This document shows, in pieces, positions 16,465 to 25,510 of a DNA stretch of 64,000 bases. The stretch is taken from the NCBI GenBank assembly GCA_018267515.1, contig JAFDYJ010000002.1, positions 1-64,000 of the forward strand. The letters are read 5' to 3'. Origin of the DNA: Bacteroidota bacterium (GTDB taxonomy: Bacteria; Bacteroidota; Bacteroidia; Chitinophagales; Chitinophagaceae). A model generated the notes under the pieces. The model made no database searches and was not told the DNA's origin. It worked only from the letters and a program-made list of their open reading frames with translations. Numbering within the stretch: position 1 is the first letter of the stretch; the number at the start of each line of letters is the position of its first letter. A program made the translations under genes and the position numbers.

Positions 16465-17577
16465 ATGATTCAACGTGACTATCAGCAATGCGTTCGCTGT
16501 GTAATGGACACTACAGATCCCGAAATACAGTTTGATGAGAAGGGTATCTGTAATCACTGCACCGGCTTTATTGCCCGGCGTCGTGAAATTAGAGAAATGG
16601 GTAAAGCAGGTACTGAGCACTATGAGAGTCTTATTCAACGAATCAAGAAAAAAGGAAAAGGCAGGAAGTATGATGCATTGCTGGGTATAAGCGGTGGAGT
16701 GGATAGCTCCTATGCTGCCTATCTTCTGAAAAAATCCGGTGTCAGGGTGTTACTGGTTCACATGGATAATGGTTGGAACTCCGATGATGCCAATCTCAAT
16801 ATCCGGAATGTGTGCAGGGTTCTGGGCCTGGAATATGAAAGTTACGTCCTCGACTGGGAAGAGTTTAAAGATATCCAACTTGCTTTTTTAAAAGCATCCG
16901 TCGTTGAAGCTGAAACTCCGACAGATATTGCAATACAGGGTGCATTGCATAGGATTGCTGCTGAAAATAAAATTAAATTTATTATCAGTGGATGTAATTA
17001 TGCAACTGAAGGCATTTTGCCGAAGTTCTGGCATTATAATGCCCGGGATACAAAGTACTTTAATAGCATAGTAAAAAAGTTCGGAACACGGAAAGTGAAA
17101 CTGTTTCCGAATTTCGGTTACCTGACTGAAATCTATTATAAATTCATTAAAGGTATCCGGGTTTTATATCTTCTTAATTATATAGACTATAATAAAATGG
17201 ATGCAATGAGTGTGCTGGAAAAAGACCTGGGATGGAAGTATTATGGCGGCAAGCATTATGAATCAAGGTTTACAAAATTCATTCAATCCTATATGTTGCC
17301 AAGGAAATTTGACCTGGATTACAGAAAAGCGACCCTTTCCAGCCAGATCTGTGCCGGTGATGTCAGTCGTGAACAGGCTTTGGAGATATTAAAAGAGCCA
17401 ATCTATAATGAAAGCGATATCGAAAAGGATAAGGAATATATAGCCAAAAAATTAAGCATTTCAAAAGAAGAATTGAATAAAATTGTTGAATTGCCGGGCA
17501 AATACTACAATGAATATCCCAATGATGAAAAGAAACTGAATTTCATTTATAATATTTACCGTAAATATTTTTCATAA
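16465..17577 (+). CDS. N-acetyl sugar amidotransferase (WbpG/PseA family)
   Basis: ATP-dependent amidotransferase, 370 aa, expected to turn a sugar N-acetyl group into an acetamidino group with ammonia delivered by HisH/HisF. An N-terminal zinc-ribbon-like set of cysteines (C9, C12, C29, C32 in CVRC and CNHC) precedes a PP-loop ATP pyrophosphatase motif SGGVDSS at residues 76-82. HMDNGWN and the conserved ISGCNYATEGILP follow. The acceptor may be pseudaminic acid, giving an acetamidino derivative as in Campylobacter PseA, or a second amino sugar as in Pseudomonas WbpG. The locus contains genes for either possibility. Confidence 0.88.
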   Translation: MIQRDYQQCVRCVMDTTDPEIQFDEKGICNHCTGFIARRREIREMGKAGTEHYESLIQRIKKKGKGRKYDALLGISGGVDSSYAAYLLKKSGVRVLLVHMDNGWNSDDANLNIRNVCRVLGLEYESYVLDWEEFKDIQLAFLKASVVEAETPTDIAIQGALHRIAAENKIKFIISGCNYATEGILPKFWHYNARDTKYFNSIVKKFGTRKVKLFPNFGYLTEIYYKFIKGIRVLYLLNYIDYNKMDAMSVLEKDLGWKYYGGKHYESRFTKFIQSYMLPRKFDLDYRKATLSSQICAGDVSREQALEILKEPIYNESDIEKDKEYIAKKLSISKEELNKIVELPGKYYNEYPNDEKKLNFIYNIYRKYFS

Positions 17578-17604
17578 ACCCTATAAAAAACCAAACCCCT
17601 TCAA

Positions 17605-18642
17605 ATGAAAATATTGCATTTAAATGACTCGCTGAATTTCGGCGGTGCGGAGACGCTATTGATGAGCTATATCCCAATGTTGCATAACTATGAACACCTG
17701 GTGGTTGCATTAACCGGCCCGAATCGTTTTCACGGAAATGGTTATGAGTATATCCAACTGGATCTGCATTACAGGAAAGCCTTTTGGAAAATTAAAAAAT
17801 TGCTGCAACAGATTGTCAATGAAAAAAAGGTTGATATTGTTCACTCGCATTCGTACTGGACAAATTTGATTTCCAGATTTGCCACTCCCTCCGGTCTTAA
17901 GCTTTTTAATCATTACCATTTTGCAGATTATGATACTATGAAGAAACGAAGAAAGGTGAAAGCAATGATTCTGATGGATAAAACATTTGGACATAAAAGG
18001 CTGCATCGTATTGCCGTATCCGGTTATATGGGCGAAGTGTTGAAAAAAAATTTCCCCGGTAAAAAGGTAACGGTGATTCCGAACTTTATTTCCTGCAGCC
18101 GGGAATTACCGCAACGCCAGGCCGAAAAAAATAATATTTTCAAAATCATAGCTGTTGGCAACTGTAATACGGAGAAGAATTATGGAACGGTTATCCGGGC
18201 ATTTTCAGAATTAAAAGATCTGCCTGTACGTCTTGAAATTTTTGGTGGTGGAAACAGGGTCGGGTACTTTCGTGACAAAGTCAAAGAGCATAACCTGGAT
18301 AATATAATATTTCTGGGCCCCGTAGATGGAGCGGGAAAGAGAATGAGTCAATACGATCTTTTTCTGTCAGCTTCCATTTCAGAAACATTCGGTCTCGTTG
18401 TTCTGGAAGCTGTTTGTGCCCGTTTACCACTCTTAATTTCAGACATTCCTGCTTTTCGGGAAATTGCCCCCATGTCAGCTTCATTTTTTAATCCTTATAA
18501 CCCTCAGGAATTAGCAGGGCAGATCAGAAAAATATTTAATGAAAAGCAAGCTGTTGATCTTAAAAGCTACGATCAGGTGTTGGAGAAGTATTCCGCTGAA
18601 TCCTTTGTCTCTCAACTGGAGGAGCTTTATATTTCAGAATAA
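17605..18642 (+). CDS. Glycosyltransferase family 4 protein
   Basis: GT-B glycosyltransferase, 345 aa. The N-terminal acceptor domain opens ILHLNDSLNFGGAETLLMSY, with a glycine-rich loop typical of GT4. The C-terminal donor domain has AVGNCNTEKNYGTVIRAF and the E-x7-E type motif in SASISETFGLVVLEAVCARLPLL. It likely adds one sugar of the repeat unit from a nucleotide donor on the cytoplasmic face. It lies 27 bp after the amidotransferase and 35 bp before the AsnB-like gene. Donor and linkage are not readable. Confidence 0.88.
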   Translation: MKILHLNDSLNFGGAETLLMSYIPMLHNYEHLVVALTGPNRFHGNGYEYIQLDLHYRKAFWKIKKLLQQIVNEKKVDIVHSHSYWTNLISRFATPSGLKLFNHYHFADYDTMKKRRKVKAMILMDKTFGHKRLHRIAVSGYMGEVLKKNFPGKKVTVIPNFISCSRELPQRQAEKNNIFKIIAVGNCNTEKNYGTVIRAFSELKDLPVRLEIFGGGNRVGYFRDKVKEHNLDNIIFLGPVDGAGKRMSQYDLFLSASISETFGLVVLEAVCARLPLLISDIPAFREIAPMSASFFNPYNPQELAGQIRKIFNEKQAVDLKSYDQVLEKYSAESFVSQLEELYISE

Positions 18643-18677
18643 ATCAAAGATTTTTTTTTCTAACAAACCAGGATAGA

Positions 18678-20582
18678 ATGTGTGGCATATCAGGATTTGT
18701 AGATTTTACCAATAAAAGTTCGCAGGCAATTCTGAAAAGAATGACGGAAACACTGCAGCATCGTGGACCTGACGGGCAGGGAGAATATTTTGAAACTCAT
18801 GTAGGTTGCCAGCTAGGGTTAGGACATCGCCGTCTTTCTATTATTGATTTAAGTGATGCAGCTAATCAGCCCATGCATTATGATGGGCTGCACATGGTTT
18901 TTAATGGTGAGATCTATAACTATAATGAAATCCGGGAAGATCTGATCAAACTGGGGCATGAGTTTAAGACCCATTCCGACAGTGAGGTCATTTTACATGC
19001 ATGGCGCCAATGGAAGGAAAAAGCCGTTGACCAATGGCAGGGGATGTTTGCCATTGTTCTGTTTGATGAAAAATCTAATGAACTGATATGTATCCGTGAC
19101 CGGGCAGGAGTTAAACCTTTTTATTATTATTTTAAAAACGGGCAATTCATTTTCGGCTCGGAGTTAAAAGCATTGATGCAACACCCGGCTTTCGGAAAAG
19201 GTATTAATACGGATGCGGTAGCTTCATTTTTACAATACGGATATGTATCAGCGCCTCACTGCATCTTCAATGATACGCATAAATTACCGGCCGGGCATTT
19301 ACTTAGTTTGGATTTTAAGACCCAACAAATTTTCTTATCACAATACTGGGATGTTTATGATTATTACAATAAACCTAAGCTGAAAATTGAGTTACCGGAA
19401 GCTATCGAAGAAACGGAGCGGATTTTACAGGAATCTTTTCAATATCGTATGGTGGCTGATGTGCCGGTAGGTGTATTTCTTAGCGGTGGATATGACAGCA
19501 GTTGCGTTACATCCTTATTGCAGAAGAACAGTACTGAGAAAATCAGAACATTTACCATTGGCACCACCGATGATAAGCTGAATGAAGCTCCCTTTGCAAA
19601 AGAAATTGCAGCAAGGCTGGGTACCGATCATACAGAATATTACTGCTCACATAAAGAGGCATTGGATATAATTCCCGATCTGCCTTATTATTATGATGAG
19701 CCTTTTGCTGACAGCAGCGCCATCCCCACAATTTTGGTCAGCAGGTTGGCACGGAAAAAAGTTACCGTTGCACTTTCTGCAGATGCAGGTGATGAAGTGT
19801 TTGCCGGCTATAACCGCTACGATTATATTTCCCGTTATGCAAAGAAATTACAAGCTATACCCAAACCATTTCGCAAGCTGGCTGCAGCAACCATGGGAAA
19901 AGTTCCTTCAAAACGAATCCCGATACTGAGCAAAAGACCTAATTTCCATAGCCGCTATGATAAGCTGAAAAATTTATTGAATAATCCTTCAACGGCAGAG
20001 TTGCTTAAAAACCTGAATCTTGTCTTTTCGGAAAAGGACATTAGCCGGTTAATGGCAGCGCCGGTGCAGGAACTGGATACTTTGCATACAAGCAATGAAC
20101 TGAAAAAAGAATTTTATGACCCGTTGTCTTTTATGATGGCAATAGACTATCAGACTTATATGGCTGATGATATTTTACAAAAAGTGGATAGGGCTGCCAT
20201 GAGTATCAGCCTGGAAGGACGGGAACCTTTCCTGGATCAGCATATCATTCAATGGGCAGCACAACTTCCATCTGAATTTAAATACCATAAAGGGCAGAAG
20301 AAATATATCCTGAAGCAAATTGTACATAAATACCTGCCGAAGGAAATGATGGAACGGCCAAAAATGGGCTTTGCCATTCCTGTTGAATCCTGGCTGATCA
20401 ATGAGTTGAAAGAACTGGTAATGGAAAACTTGGGCAAATCTGCTTTGCGTTTACATAATCTTTTTAAGGAAGAAGAAGTTGAAAAAATAGTTGGAGATTT
20501 TTTTAATGGTCACCGGGAAAAATATCTGAAGGTTTGGTACTTGCTGATGTTTCAGCTCTGGTATAAAAAATGGTTTAGCTGA
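18678..20582 (+). CDS. asnB: Asparagine synthase (glutamine-hydrolysing) homologue
   Basis: A 634-aa AsnB-family amidotransferase. Cys2 (MCGISGF) is the glutaminase nucleophile, and the N-terminal Ntn domain carries HRGPDGQG and FNGEIYNY. The synthase domain has the PP-loop SGGYDSS (269-275) and YDEPFADSSAIPT. The catalytic machinery is complete. Within surface-polysaccharide loci, AsnB homologues often amidate sugar carboxyl groups (uronic or nonulosonic acids) instead of aspartate. The position between two glycosyltransferases favours that role here, but genuine asparagine synthesis cannot be excluded. Confidence 0.85.
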   Translation: MCGISGFVDFTNKSSQAILKRMTETLQHRGPDGQGEYFETHVGCQLGLGHRRLSIIDLSDAANQPMHYDGLHMVFNGEIYNYNEIREDLIKLGHEFKTHSDSEVILHAWRQWKEKAVDQWQGMFAIVLFDEKSNELICIRDRAGVKPFYYYFKNGQFIFGSELKALMQHPAFGKGINTDAVASFLQYGYVSAPHCIFNDTHKLPAGHLLSLDFKTQQIFLSQYWDVYDYYNKPKLKIELPEAIEETERILQESFQYRMVADVPVGVFLSGGYDSSCVTSLLQKNSTEKIRTFTIGTTDDKLNEAPFAKEIAARLGTDHTEYYCSHKEALDIIPDLPYYYDEPFADSSAIPTILVSRLARKKVTVALSADAGDEVFAGYNRYDYISRYAKKLQAIPKPFRKLAAATMGKVPSKRIPILSKRPNFHSRYDKLKNLLNNPSTAELLKNLNLVFSEKDISRLMAAPVQELDTLHTSNELKKEFYDPLSFMMAIDYQTYMADDILQKVDRAAMSISLEGREPFLDQHIIQWAAQLPSEFKYHKGQKKYILKQIVHKYLPKEMMERPKMGFAIPVESWLINELKELVMENLGKSALRLHNLFKEEEVEKIVGDFFNGHREKYLKVWYLLMFQLWYKKWFS

Positions 20583-20584
20583 TT

Positions 20585-21808
20585 TTGAAAAGAATCCTGT
20601 ATATATCCTATGATGGTATGACTGACCCCCTGGGCCAGTCGCAGGTATTACCTTATTTATGCGGACTTTCAAAATCAGGTTATACTTTCACGCTGATCAG
20701 TTGTGAAAAGAAGCACCGGTTTGAAAGTGGAAAAAGCACAATTGAAAAAATAACTGATGAAAACAATATTGACTGGCACCCGCTTCCTTATACAAAATCG
20801 CCTCCTGTACTATCCACCATTATGGATGTAAGAAACGTAAACAAAAAAGCACGGCAGCTACATCGGGAAAAGAAATTTGATATGGTACATTGCCGGGGAC
20901 ATATTCCGGCATTAACGGGACTTGCATTGAAAAAGAAATTCAATATTCCTTTTTTATTTGATATGCGTGGATTCTGGGCGGATGAAAAAAAAGATGCCGG
21001 AGCATGGAAGCTGAATAACCCGGTTTACGCTGCCGTTTACCGTTACTTTAAGTCTAAAGAAAAATCTTTTTTATTGCAGGCCGATCATACCGTTTGCCTG
21101 ACACATCGGGGAGCCGAAGAGCTAAAGACCTGGAACTATCTGAAAAGTATTAACCTGCCGCTGACTGTTATTCCCTGCTGCGCAGATATTGAATTGTTTA
21201 ACCCGGCAACAGTAGGTGAAAATAAAAAAAATGAAATCCGTAAGGAGTTGGGCATAACAGGAAGTGATAAAATAATCAGCTATCTCGGCAGTATCGGCAC
21301 ATGGTATATGCTGGATGAAATGCTGGATTTTTTTATAATTTTTAATCAAGCCATTCCGGGAGCAAGATTGCTTTTTATTACGTATGACGAACACGAAAGG
21401 ATTAAAAGTGCAGCAGCCCGAAAAGGGATAGGCAGAAACTCTATTATCATCCGCCCGGCAAAGCGGGAGGAAGTGCCGGTAGTTTTATCGCTGAGTGATT
21501 ACTCGGTTTTTTTTATCCGGCCCACCTACAGCAAAATAAGCAGCAGCCCCACCAAGCAGGGAGAGATTATGGCAATGGGGATTCCCGTGGTTTGTAATGC
21601 CGGCATTGGAGATACTGACCTGGTTGTTCAGAAATATCATTCAGGAGTTGTCGCAAATAACATAAACGAAGAAGCTTATAAAAAAGCCGTTTCAACTTTA
21701 TTGAATGAAATATTTGATAAAGACGCTATACGTGCCGGGGCAGAGGACTATTTTTCACTTGACAAGGGAGTGACGGCTTATAAACAAATTTATGATTCAC
21801 TTACCTGA
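20585..21808 (+). CDS. Glycosyltransferase family 4 protein
   Basis: GT-B glycosyltransferase, 407 aa, beginning with the recognisable ILYISYDGMTDPLGQSQVLP pattern of a GT4 subgroup common in Bacteroidota surface-glycan loci. The donor domain carries ISYLGSIGTWYMLDEML and the SPTKQGEIMAMGIPVVCN motif, in which Glu is the E-x7-E-like donor-binding residue. The start is TTG at 20585, 2 bp after the asnB stop, showing translational coupling. Sugar specificity is unknown. Confidence 0.87.
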   Translation: MKRILYISYDGMTDPLGQSQVLPYLCGLSKSGYTFTLISCEKKHRFESGKSTIEKITDENNIDWHPLPYTKSPPVLSTIMDVRNVNKKARQLHREKKFDMVHCRGHIPALTGLALKKKFNIPFLFDMRGFWADEKKDAGAWKLNNPVYAAVYRYFKSKEKSFLLQADHTVCLTHRGAEELKTWNYLKSINLPLTVIPCCADIELFNPATVGENKKNEIRKELGITGSDKIISYLGSIGTWYMLDEMLDFFIIFNQAIPGARLLFITYDEHERIKSAAARKGIGRNSIIIRPAKREEVPVVLSLSDYSVFFIRPTYSKISSSPTKQGEIMAMGIPVVCNAGIGDTDLVVQKYHSGVVANNINEEAYKKAVSTLLNEIFDKDAIRAGAEDYFSLDKGVTAYKQIYDSLT

Positions 21809-21843
21809 AAGATATTAACTCATTTAATTGATAAATTTCACTT

Positions 21844-23067
21844 ATGGTAAATATTGTAACCTTTAACGGAGGCCGGGGAGCCAAAAACCTGATACCGGCA
21901 TTATTGAATAAGGATGGCATTAACCTCACATCAATCGTAAATGCTTATGATGACGGAAAATCAACCGGGGAGTTAAGAAGCTTTTTTAAAATGCTGGGAC
22001 CTTCAGATATCCGAAAGGTTCAGGAAGCAATGCTGCCATTTGATTTACCCGACTATAAGGCCATTCTTAAACTCTATGATTTTCGTTATCCTGTCGGCTC
22101 CGTGCATGATGAAATCATTAAACGCCTCAAAGAATTTGTAAATAGTAAAACTGATAAACTAGAAGGGATCGGTTTTGAAGATAAGGCTATTGAACACTCC
22201 ATACGGGTTTGTATTTCTACTTTAATAGATGGGATAAAACTGGTGGAGCCGGCAGAAGGTAAACAGTTGAGTTTTTCCGATTGTTCTATCATGAACCTGA
22301 TTTATGCAGGAGCTTATCTTTATTTCGGTGGTGATTTTGAAGAAACGACCATTTTTATAGATAAATTGTTTAAGTTGAATGGAACTGTTTTGCCAACCAA
22401 TAATGAAGATAAAAAACTTGTAGCAATCCGGGAAGATGGTACAATACTTTACTCTGAGGCAGAGATAGTAGAACTTCGGTCTAATTCTCGCATAAAAAAG
22501 ATATACCTTTTGGATGAGTATCCTGACCGGAATAAATTATCAAAGATGTCATTATCAGATGTAGAAAAATACTTTGAAATTATGAACCGTCAAGTGGGTA
22601 TTACACCAAGAGTAGAAAGAAGTATCCGTGATGCTGATATAATTATATATTCACCAGGTACCCAGCATTCTTCCCTATATCCAAGTTATATGACCAAAGG
22701 GTTGACAGATGCTGTAGTTGCAAATAAAAAAGCTTTAAAGATTTTTATTACTAATATTGGCGAAGACTATGAAACACCAAGTTATACAGCCCAGGATTTT
22801 ATTAATGGAGCAATCCGGTATCTTAGAATAGGTACCCAGTTTAATATAAAAGTAAGAGATATCATCAGCTATGCACTTGTTAATAATAGGTTTTCAACCA
22901 ACTTGGAAAATTATGTAAAATATGATTCTGTTGAACTTGATAAAATTGGTTGTGGTATCATTGTGGATGCCTTTGAAGATGAAATTAGTCCCGGTAAACA
23001 TGATGGGAAAAAACTGGCGGATTTTATAATTTCAGTGTATAAGGATTTTTCCAAACTTAAGCAATAG
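21844..23067 (+). CDS. CofD/YvcK-like (2-phospho-L-lactate transferase fold) protein
   Basis: A 407-aa member of the CofD-like family. The N-terminus VNIVTFNGGRGAKNLIPAL matches the glycine-rich nucleotide-diphosphate-binding start. The family blocks NAYDDGKSTGELRSFF, PSDIRKVQEAML and IIYSPGTQHSSLYPS follow in order. Known members are CofD, which transfers a phospho-lactyl or related group from a nucleotide diphosphate donor, and YvcK, a UDP-sugar-binding cell-wall factor. A role inside a glycan operon is not one I can name. The second half is AT-rich like the next gene, suggesting recent arrival of this segment. The ATG at 21844 follows a 35-bp gap. Confidence 0.75.
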   Translation: MVNIVTFNGGRGAKNLIPALLNKDGINLTSIVNAYDDGKSTGELRSFFKMLGPSDIRKVQEAMLPFDLPDYKAILKLYDFRYPVGSVHDEIIKRLKEFVNSKTDKLEGIGFEDKAIEHSIRVCISTLIDGIKLVEPAEGKQLSFSDCSIMNLIYAGAYLYFGGDFEETTIFIDKLFKLNGTVLPTNNEDKKLVAIREDGTILYSEAEIVELRSNSRIKKIYLLDEYPDRNKLSKMSLSDVEKYFEIMNRQVGITPRVERSIRDADIIIYSPGTQHSSLYPSYMTKGLTDAVVANKKALKIFITNIGEDYETPSYTAQDFINGAIRYLRIGTQFNIKVRDIISYALVNNRFSTNLENYVKYDSVELDKIGCGIIVDAFEDEISPGKHDGKKLADFIISVYKDFSKLKQ

Positions 23068-23079
23068 CTCTTTTTAACA

Positions 23080-23955
23080 ATGTCGAAAATAGGTTATTTA
23101 TTGCGATCAACCATCAATGTTTTTCAACCAAAGCAATGTCCATTTTGCGGGGAAAATCAATTTGAAAAAATTCAAACAAAGTATCTTGTAACTACTCTTT
23201 TGCGTTGTAAAAATTGCAATTTGATGCATCGGCATCCAAAAGATAGTAAAGAATTTCTTGAAAAGTTTTATCAGTCTGACTATAAAGTAGATGTTCAAAT
23301 GATGACTGATTTACCCGGCGATGATAAACTAAAACTGCTTAAAAAAAATTGTTTTGCAGAATTAAGAGATTTTCTGCCTCATATACTTGCTGTTACTCAT
23401 AAAGCACCAGAAGAGATTAAAATGATTGATTATGGATGTAGCTGGGGTTATAATGTATATAAATTGAGAGAAGCCGGTATAAATGCAGAAGGCTTTGAAC
23501 TTTCGGTACCAAGGGCTGAATTTGGGATCAATAAACTTGCAGTGAGAATTGCTACCCGGATAAATGAAATCCAGGATAATAATGATATTTTTTATAGCTC
23601 ACATGTCATAGAACATTTACAAAATATAAATGAAATGATTGAGCTAAGTAAGGAAAAACTCAAACGAGAAGGGGTTTTTATGGCATACTGTCCGAATGGA
23701 AGTAATGAATTCAAAAAACGTAATCCAGCATTATTTAAGGTAACATGGGGTAGATTACATCCCAACTACCTTGATGTAAAGTTTGCATCCAATATGTTTA
23801 GAAATAACCCATATTTATTATTAACCAGTGATTGGCCATATAATATTGAAAAGCTAAAACAATGGGATGGCCGTTCACAGTGTGTAGATACAGAAAAATC
23901 TGGATACGAGTTACTTATCATTGCAAAGCCAAACATTTACCTTAATTCAAATTGA
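23080..23955 (+). CDS. SAM-dependent methyltransferase with N-terminal zinc ribbon
   Basis: A 291-aa protein. Four cysteines in CPFC (20, 23) and CKNC (43, 46) form a zinc-ribbon-like N-terminus. A class I methyltransferase core follows, with motif I MIDYGCSWGYNVYKLREAG (about residues 115-133) and SSHVIEHLQNINEMI, in which His-Glu-His is typical of the methyltransf_23 type. Zinc-ribbon methyltransferases of this layout include sugar C-methyltransferases, though full-length ones are longer. Strongly AT-rich: the 60 bases from 23581 contain 12 G/C. It overlaps the HAD gene by 4 bp. Confidence 0.75.
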   Translation: MSKIGYLLRSTINVFQPKQCPFCGENQFEKIQTKYLVTTLLRCKNCNLMHRHPKDSKEFLEKFYQSDYKVDVQMMTDLPGDDKLKLLKKNCFAELRDFLPHILAVTHKAPEEIKMIDYGCSWGYNVYKLREAGINAEGFELSVPRAEFGINKLAVRIATRINEIQDNNDIFYSSHVIEHLQNINEMIELSKEKLKREGVFMAYCPNGSNEFKKRNPALFKVTWGRLHPNYLDVKFASNMFRNNPYLLLTSDWPYNIEKLKQWDGRSQCVDTEKSGYELLIIAKPNIYLNSN

Positions 23956-24653
23956 AACAAAATATATTTTTTGGTATCAATGCTGTCATTTTTGACTTTG
24001 ATGGTACTATTGCTGATACCTTCAAGTTGCATGAAGATGCTTTTTTAAAAGCATTGTCACCATATCCTGTAAAATTTAATTATGGGGATTATCTTGGTAT
24101 GTCAACACAGGATGCCATTGCTTTAATTTTTAGCAATAATAAACACTCACTAAGCAATGATGAATTAAAGCAACTGGTAAGCCTCAAGCGTAAGTATGCT
24201 AACCAGAGTTATACAACAGCTCTGCAGCCGCTGCCGGATGCACTTGACTTTATCCGTTTGCTTTATTCAGAAAAATTATTGTTGTTTATAGCGAGTTCGG
24301 GTTCTAAAATGAATATCACAGCCGGTATTGACGCATTGGGAATCCGGGATTATTTAACGGATATCATCACATCAGATGATGTGAATAAAGCAAAACCTGA
24401 CCCGGAAATATTCCAGGTACTGTTGGATAAATACCGGATTGATCCCAGTCAGGCATTGGTGATAGAAGATGCGTTGTCGGGAATCAGTGCATCAAGAGCT
24501 GCAGGAATTAATGTAATCAGTGTTAATCCCGGCCTGGCCACTGAAAAAGATATAAGTCCACCTGTCCGGTGTATGACTTACCGGATGCTGATTAATGAGT
24601 TTATTGAAAATGCAGGAAAAGAAAAAAATTCTCACCGTAATAGTCACTTATAA
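23952..24653 (+). CDS. HAD-superfamily phosphatase / beta-phosphoglucomutase-like
   Basis: A 233-aa HAD-IA hydrolase. The catalytic motif I is D15 and D17 in DFDGTIAD; motif II lies in IASSGS; motif III/IV is KPDPEIFQVLL followed by VIEDALSGISASRAAG. The helical cap lies between about residues 25 and 90. It could dephosphorylate a sugar phosphate intermediate or isomerise one, for the nucleotidyltransferase at 25511. The start is TTG at 23952, overlapping the methyltransferase by 4 bp; the 3' end overlaps the GT2 gene by up to 59 bp. Confidence 0.82.
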   Translation: MKQNIFFGINAVIFDFDGTIADTFKLHEDAFLKALSPYPVKFNYGDYLGMSTQDAIALIFSNNKHSLSNDELKQLVSLKRKYANQSYTTALQPLPDALDFIRLLYSEKLLLFIASSGSKMNITAGIDALGIRDYLTDIITSDDVNKAKPDPEIFQVLLDKYRIDPSQALVIEDALSGISASRAAGINVISVNPGLATEKDISPPVRCMTYRMLINEFIENAGKEKNSHRNSHL

Positions 24654-25509
24654 CAGGCTGCAATTGCTGAAACGTTGTATTCAGCATATATCTGTATTCA
24701 GCAGTCTTACTGATATTCTTATTATCAACAATTCATCTGTTGACGGAACAGAGCAATATCTTATTGAGAACAATATTGTGCATATTACGCAGCCAAACGG
24801 CGGATCTTCTGCCGGTTGGTGGAGAGGGATCAGTGAGGCACAGACCCGTGGTTATGAATATGTATGGCTGATGGATGATGACGGTTTCCCGGATAAGGAG
24901 GCATTGCCAATATTACTGGCATCCTTTAAGAAAGAAACCGCTTGCATTTCATCTGTTGTTGTAAAGGAAAATAATCCAGGTGAGCTGGTATTTGGAATGC
25001 CCAAACTGAATAAAAGAGGGAACCCCGTTTTGTTTTCCTTTAAAAGGAAATTCGGGACAACAGCTGAACTTAAAAAAACAGGAACTGAATATAGTTTTGC
25101 ACACCTGTTTAATGGTGCGTTAATCAGCACGGCTGTTACCGGAAGGATTGGTAATGTGAACCGTGAATACTTTCTTTATGGTGATGAAGTGGATTATTTC
25201 TGCAGGCTGCGAAAAGCCGGTAAGGTATGTACACAATTGAATGCCTTGCATTATCATCCGGATGTTTCGCAACGAAATATTGAAAAGAGCCGGGTTTATT
25301 ATTTTATCCGCAATACAATTATCCTTAATAAACTTTATTTTGACCATCGTTTGATGCGAGATCTTTTTACGGTTGGCATTGCATTGCTTCGTGTACTTCG
25401 CAGGAATGGTTTTTTAAATTTCCTGTCTTACCTGGGCGGTAAAAATCTTAAATTTCTTTTCTATGGAATAAAAGACGGGTATGGGAAGAAAATGATAAAA
25501 CGTTTTTGA
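24595..25509 (+). CDS. Glycosyltransferase family 2 protein
   Basis: GT-A fold glycosyltransferase, 304 aa. It begins ILTVIVTYNRLQLLKRCIQHI, followed by NGGSSAGWWRGISEA and the metal-binding VWLMDDDGFPDKEAL. That layout resembles the GlfT2/rhamnosyl-like subgroup of GT2. GDEVDYFCRLRKAG near residue 200 supplies the catalytic base motif (ED-like). The ATG at 24610 is an equally good start, giving less overlap with the HAD gene. It ends 1 bp before the nucleotidyltransferase gene. Confidence 0.86.
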   Translation: MSLLKMQEKKKILTVIVTYNRLQLLKRCIQHISVFSSLTDILIINNSSVDGTEQYLIENNIVHITQPNGGSSAGWWRGISEAQTRGYEYVWLMDDDGFPDKEALPILLASFKKETACISSVVVKENNPGELVFGMPKLNKRGNPVLFSFKRKFGTTAELKKTGTEYSFAHLFNGALISTAVTGRIGNVNREYFLYGDEVDYFCRLRKAGKVCTQLNALHYHPDVSQRNIEKSRVYYFIRNTIILNKLYFDHRLMRDLFTVGIALLRVLRRNGFLNFLSYLGGKNLKFLFYGIKDGYGKKMIKRF

Positions 25510-25510
25510 T

